The notes under the pieces: model-generated
Databases searched by the model: none
Seen by the model: the letters and a program-made list of their open reading frames with translations, nothing else
What the model was told of the DNA's origin: nothing
From: Sipunculus nudus
Taxonomy: Eukaryota > Annelida > Sipuncula > Golfingiida > Sipunculidae
Reading direction: 5' to 3'
NCBI GenBank assembly: GCA_026874595.1
Contig: CM049310.1
Location: 24,475,058-24,539,057 of the forward strand
Length of the DNA stretch: 64,000 bases
Program-made: the position numbers and the translations under genes
Shown: positions 59,201-64,000 of the stretch, piece after piece
How the letters are laid out: each line of letters begins with the position of its first letter
How positions within the stretch are numbered: the first letter of the stretch is position 1

Positions 59201-59440
59201 CAGATTTGACTTTATGCAGCCAAGTCAAGAGGTCACTCAGTACAAACAGGTAGGGTCCAGACATCACCATGGCAACTGACCTGGCTCTGGGGGGGGTGTC
59301 TAGACAACGTGTCTAGACGTCTAGACACAGCGTCTAGACGTCTGGACACAATGTTTAGATGCAGAATTCCCAGATTATTGGAACTATATCTTTCAACTGT
59401 TTGAAAAAACTTGGTTTGCATTTTAAGCGAATCAGGTTTA
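56241..59440 (+). other. Intron 11 or 3' flank of copy C, repeat-rich
   Basis: The first about 20 bp match copy B intron 11 and then a TTAGCCCAGCTGAGTG repeat head with GTCCGTCC begins (about 56258). Two related repeat blocks (56340-56560 and 58075-58500) also occur in copy A intron 11. 'gtgagcgggatatct' units occur at about 56650-57130. A 20-bp palindrome cluster is near 59295-59352. No exon recognised. Confidence 0.5.
59309..59328. repeat. Perfect 20-bp palindrome
   Basis: GTGTCTAGACGTCTAGACAC, flanked on both sides by further GTCTAGAC copies (59297-59352). Confidence 0.95.
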
Positions 59441-62400
59441 TCATCAGGTCACATGTGAACTGCTGCGCCTTCATTTTTGGTTGACCTCTGACCTTTCCTT
59501 GCTGCCCAGTGTCCATTTGTGCGTCTGTTTCCACACATAAACCCACATATCTCGGGAACCGTTTGACCGATCAGGCTAAAAATTTTGCACAAATGTAGCC
59601 CTTTGATAGCTTTATAACATAAACTAAAAATGGTGGCGCCCCCTGCAACCATTTTTGCACAGCGTCCATCTGTTCATCTGCCTTGGGATAATGATGCTCA
59701 TATCTCAGCAATGGTTTGACTTATCCACCTGAAATTTTGTAGGTTTATACATCCTGGACAGCTTTCTCGATTTTATGACAGGTGGCACCACCTACATTCA
59801 CATTTACTCTGCAGACATCCAAGCTCATATCTCGGGAACTGTTTGACCGATTGGGCCAAATTTTCGCATGTGTATACATCTTTCATAGCTCTTCATCATA
59901 GGCAAAACTGGTTGTGCCACCTGCAACCACTTATGCATAGCCTCCATCTGTTCATCTGCCTTTGGATAAAATCACTCATATCTCAGAAGTGGTTTGACTT
60001 ATCCACCGGAAATTTTGCAATTTTATACATCCTGGATAGGTTTCTCGATTTTATGACAGGTGTCGCCACCTACATTCACATTTAGACTGCAGACATCCAA
60101 GCTCATATCTCGGGAACTGTTTGACCGATTCGGCCAAAAATTTGCATGTGTATAGATCTCACATAGCTCTTTATCATAGGCAAAACTGGTGGTGCCACCT
60201 GCAACCATTTCTGCACAGCATCCATCTGTTCATCTGCCTTAGGTTAAATTCACTCATATCTCAGCAGTGGTTTGATTTTCCACTTGAAATTTTGCGGGTA
60301 TTTTACATCCTTGACAGCTTTCTCAATTTTATGACAGGTGTCGCCACCTACATTCACATTTACTCTGCAGACATCCAAGCTCATATCTCCAGAACCATTT
60401 GACCAATTGGGCCAAAATTTTGCTTGTGTATAGATCTCACATAGCTCTTTATCATAGGCAAAACTGGTGGTGCCACCTGCAACCATTTCTGCACAGCATC
60501 CATCTGTTCATCTGCCTTAGGTTAAATTCACTCATATCTCAGCAGTGGTTTGATTTTCCACTTGAAATTTTGCGGGTATTTTACATCCTTGACAGCTTTC
60601 TCAATTTTATGACAGGTGTCGCCACCTACATTCACATTTACTCTGCAGACATCCAAGCTCATATCTCGGGAACCATTTGACCAATTGGGCCAAAATTTTG
60701 CTTGTGTATAGATCTCACATAGCTCTTCATCATAGGCAAAACTGGTTGTGCCACCTGCAACCACTTATGCACAGCATCCATCTGTTCATCTGCCTTTGGA
60801 TAATATCACTCATATCTCAGCAGTGGTTTGACTTATCTACCTGAAATTTTGCAGGTTAATACATCCTGGACAGCTTTCTTGATTTATGACAGGTGGCGCC
60901 ACCTACATTCACGTTTACTCTGCAGACATCCAAGCTCATATCTCGGGAACCATGTGACCGATTGGGCCAAAATTTTGCTTGTGTATAGATCTCACATAGC
61001 TCTTCATCATAGGCAAAACTGGTTGTGCCACCTTCAACCACTTATGCACAGGGTCCATCTGTTCATCTGCCTTGGGAAAAAATCCCTCATATCTCAGCAG
61101 TGGTTTGACTTATCTACCTGAAATTTTGCAGGTTAATACATCCTGGACAGCTTTCTCGATTTATGACAGGTGGCGCCACCTACATTCACGTTTACTCTGC
61201 AGACATCCAAGCTCATATCTCGGGAACCATGTGACCGATTGGGCCAAAATTTTGCTTGTGTATAGATCTGACATAGCTCTTCATCATAGGCAAAACTGGT
61301 TGTGCCACCTGCAACCACTTATGCACAGCATCCATCTGTTCATCTGCCTTGGGAAAAAATCCCTCATATCTCAGCAGTGGTTTGACTTATCTACCTGAAA
61401 TTTTGCAGGTTAATATATCCTGGACAGCTTTCTCGATTTATGACAGGTGGCGCCATCTACATTCACGTTTACTCTGCAGACATCCAAGCTCATATCTCGG
61501 GAACCATGTGACCGATTGGGCCAAAATTTTGCTTGTGTATAGATCTGACATAGCTCTTCATCATAGGCAAAACTGGTTGTGCCACCTGCAACCACTTATG
61601 CACAGCATCCATCTGTTCATCTGCCTTTGGATAATATCACTCATATCTCAGCAGTGGTTTGACTTATTTTCCTGAAATTTTGCAGGTTAATACATCCTGG
61701 ACAGCTTTCTAGATTTATGACAGGTGGCGCCACCTACATTCACATTTACTCTGCAGACATCCAAACTCATATCTCGGGAACCATGTGACCGATTGGGCCA
61801 AAATTTTGCTTGTGTATAGATCTCACATAGCTCTTCATCATAGGCAAAACTGGTTGTGCCACCTTCAACCACTTATGCAAAGCATCCATCTGTTCATCTG
61901 CCTTGGGAAAAAATCCCTCATATCTCAGCAGTGGTTTGACTTATCCACCTGAAATTTTGCAGGTTTATACATCATGGACAGGTTTCTAGATTTTATGACA
62001 GGTGGTGCCACCTACATTTACATTTACTCTGCAGACATCCAAGCTCATATCTCGGGAACCGTTTGACCGATTAGGCCAAAATTTTGCATGTGTATAGATC
62101 TCACATAGCTCTTCATCATAGGCAAAACTGGTTGTGCCACCTGCAACCACTTATGCATAGCATCCATCTGTTCATCTGCCTTTGGATAATATCACTCATA
62201 TCTCAGCAGTGGTTTGACTTATCTACCTAAAATTTTGCAGGTTCTTACATCCTGGACAGCTTTCTCGATTTATGACAGGTGGCGCCACCTACATTCACGT
62301 TTACTCTGCAGACATCCAAGCTCATATCTCGGGAACCATGTGACCGATTGGGCCAAAATTTTGCTTGTGTATAGATCTCACATAGCTCTTCATCATAGGC

Positions 62401-62880
62401 AAAACTGGTTGTGCCACCTGCAACCACTTATGCAAAGCGTCCATCTGTTCATCTGCCTTGGGAAAAAATCCTTCATATCTCAGCAGTGGTTTGACTTATC
62501 CACCTGAAATTTTGCAGGTTTATACATCATGGACAGGTTTCTAGATTTTATGACAGGTGGTGCTACCTACATTTACATTTACTCTGCAGACATCCAAGCT
62601 CATATCTCAGGAACCGTTTGACCGATTAGGCCAAAATTTTGCACGTGTATAGATCTCACATTAGCTCTTCATCATAGGCAAAGCTGGTGGCGCCACCTGC
62701 AACCACTTATGCACAGCATCCATCTGTTGATCTGCCTTGGGATAAAATCACTCATATCTCGGCAGTGGTTTCACTTATCCACCTGAAATTTTGCAGGTTT
62801 ATACATCCTGGACAATTTTCTAGATTTTATGACAGGTGGCACCACCTACATTCATGGTTAAGCTGCAGACATCCCTGCTA
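59441..62880. repeat. Satellite array, 277-bp units, about 12 copies, dimeric
   Basis: The phrase 'catatctcgggaac' recurs at about 59827, 60104, 60382, 60660, 60940, 61217, 61494, 61771, 62048, 62325 and 62602, a period of 277-278 bp. Each unit consists of two diverged halves of about 138 bp that share catatctc, gtttgac, aaattttgc, tata and ggtg(g/t)(c/t)gccacc. Open frames of 60-108 codons on both strands repeat with the unit and are not genes. Confidence 0.9.
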
Positions 62881-64000
62881 ATATGCAACACCACGCTCTA
62901 TTCCCCTTGCAACTTTATCCATGCCTTACTTCACCCGTCCCACTCTGATTTCTGTGGATACACATAGTGGCTTGTCGACTACCCATATTCTGGTTTTAAA
63001 TTGTCCTAGTCCGAAACTTGCAGGTCAGAAACGTCCATTTTGCTGAAATCATAATGACTAAGGTAGATATGCAGGACTTAGGAGGATCAATATTAAATTT
63101 TAAAAATAAACCTCCACTCATACTCCTAAACTTTGCACAAGCTCGCATTAGGCCTGTAGGCCTTGTTATAATTTGCACATCATGCACACAAGGATTTCAG
63201 CTTGTTAGTTTTGAAAGTTGAAAGAAATTGACCAAAAACTGTAGCTTTTTATGAGACCATGTCACACCCAGGCTCTACCCAGCCCTTCTTTAGTCACCTA
63301 TTTGTCACATTGTTGACCTTTCATGCACATAATGCACACACTTGAGGCGGGGCATACTGGTCAGCCAGGCAGCTTATAGCTAGCCACAGTTGATCCAGGT
63401 GTCCAACCCAACTAATATAGTAGCTGTTTTGACCAACAGTCATCTAAATAATCATGTCAATTTTAATAATGACAAAAAAAATTAAATTGTGTTTTTTTTT
63501 TTACTAGGGATTATATAAAGGAAATTAATGATTGACAAAGATGCAGTTTATAATATTAATCTAATTTCCAGGTCTTTCAGCTTGTTCATTTATATTTATT
63601 GCAAAATATAAAAAAGGTAAAAAAATATGTTAATATTTTAAAATTTTACTCAGACAAGTTCTGATTAAAGATGTCAATATGTTTCACTTATGCAATTCAA
63701 ACTTGTGGCTGTATCAGCTGTCACAAGACAATGTAAATGATCAAAATTAATATAACTGGTTCCTTTATTTCAGTTAATAAAGTTAAACTTGCCCAACACT
63801 AGTTTGCTCCATGTATAATTTATAGGCTGTCTTATCCTTTGGTTATTTTTTACCCATATATGAATTTTAGCTGAGATTACTTTTAATTTTTTTCTTATAC
63901 ATTTTTTTTAAAAAAATATGTAAATATGATAAATTCTCATGATTTTTGTAATGTATTTTTTAGTAATTGTCAAAAGACTCTTGCTATGTCAAGTGTGTAG
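62881..64000. other. Right end of window, no gene recognised
   Basis: AT-rich DNA, becoming very AT-rich after 63480. No CYP20 terminal exon and no recognisable repeat except short phrases shared with copy C intron 1 ('cattaggcctgtaggccttg' at about 63146 and 45632). Confidence 0.45.

Noticed and set aside
59843-62507. Series of similar open frames of 60-108 codons on both strands
   Set aside because: They recur with the 277-bp satellite period, lack domains and start at arbitrary Met codons; they are by-products of the repeat.

Overview
The window is eukaryotic (spliced genes, AT-rich introns, dense interspersed repeats). The repeat families (Ty3/gypsy and L1/Tx1-type retroelements, repeats with GTCCGTCC heads, satellites carrying a GGTGGCGCCACC palindrome) and an animal-type CYP20 gene suggest a lophotrochozoan, most likely a mollusc. 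The phylum is inferred, not demonstrated.

The backbone is a tandem cluster of CYP20 (cytochrome P450 20) gene copies on the + strand. Copy A contributes only its last, heme-binding exon (2061-2346). Copy B (6524-12422) has eight exons matching exons 5-12. It lacks exons 1-4 and has an in-frame TAG in exon 8, so it is a 5'-truncated pseudogene. Copy C (44213-56240) has an open, in-phase series of exons 1-11, about 406 residues from the N-terminal membrane anchor to just before the heme loop. Its last exon is not in the window. A fourth trace, D (about 17.2-19.1 kb), is a roughly 1.8-kb minisatellite whose unit matches the intron 5/exon 6 splice acceptor, followed by a piece of intron 6, with the exon itself gone.

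Between D and C lie two nested retroelement insertions. A defective Ty3/gypsy element with LTRs of about 2 kb (compound structure 20499-31260, CTTG target duplication, tRNA-Leu-type primer site) carries stops, frameshifts and an RNase H deletion. About 0.6 kb downstream, on the minus strand, is an almost intact L1/Tx1-like LINE (31875-37941) with ORF1 and a long ORF2 broken by one stop codon. The LINE is bounded by a direct repeat of about 1.19 kb that starts inside the gypsy LTR. This reads as an exceptionally long target-site duplication.

The remaining sequence is intronic or intergenic repeat. It includes a MITE rich in TTGGTT/AACCAA, an inverted duplication around the copy C promoter, an intron 4 array of TGACCTTGA/TCAAGGTCA motifs, a 277-bp satellite array built from two related half-units (about 59.5-62.9 kb), several (TA)n microsatellites and long G runs. 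All exon boundaries come from reading the sequence against remembered features of the CYP20 family; no alignment or transcript evidence was available.
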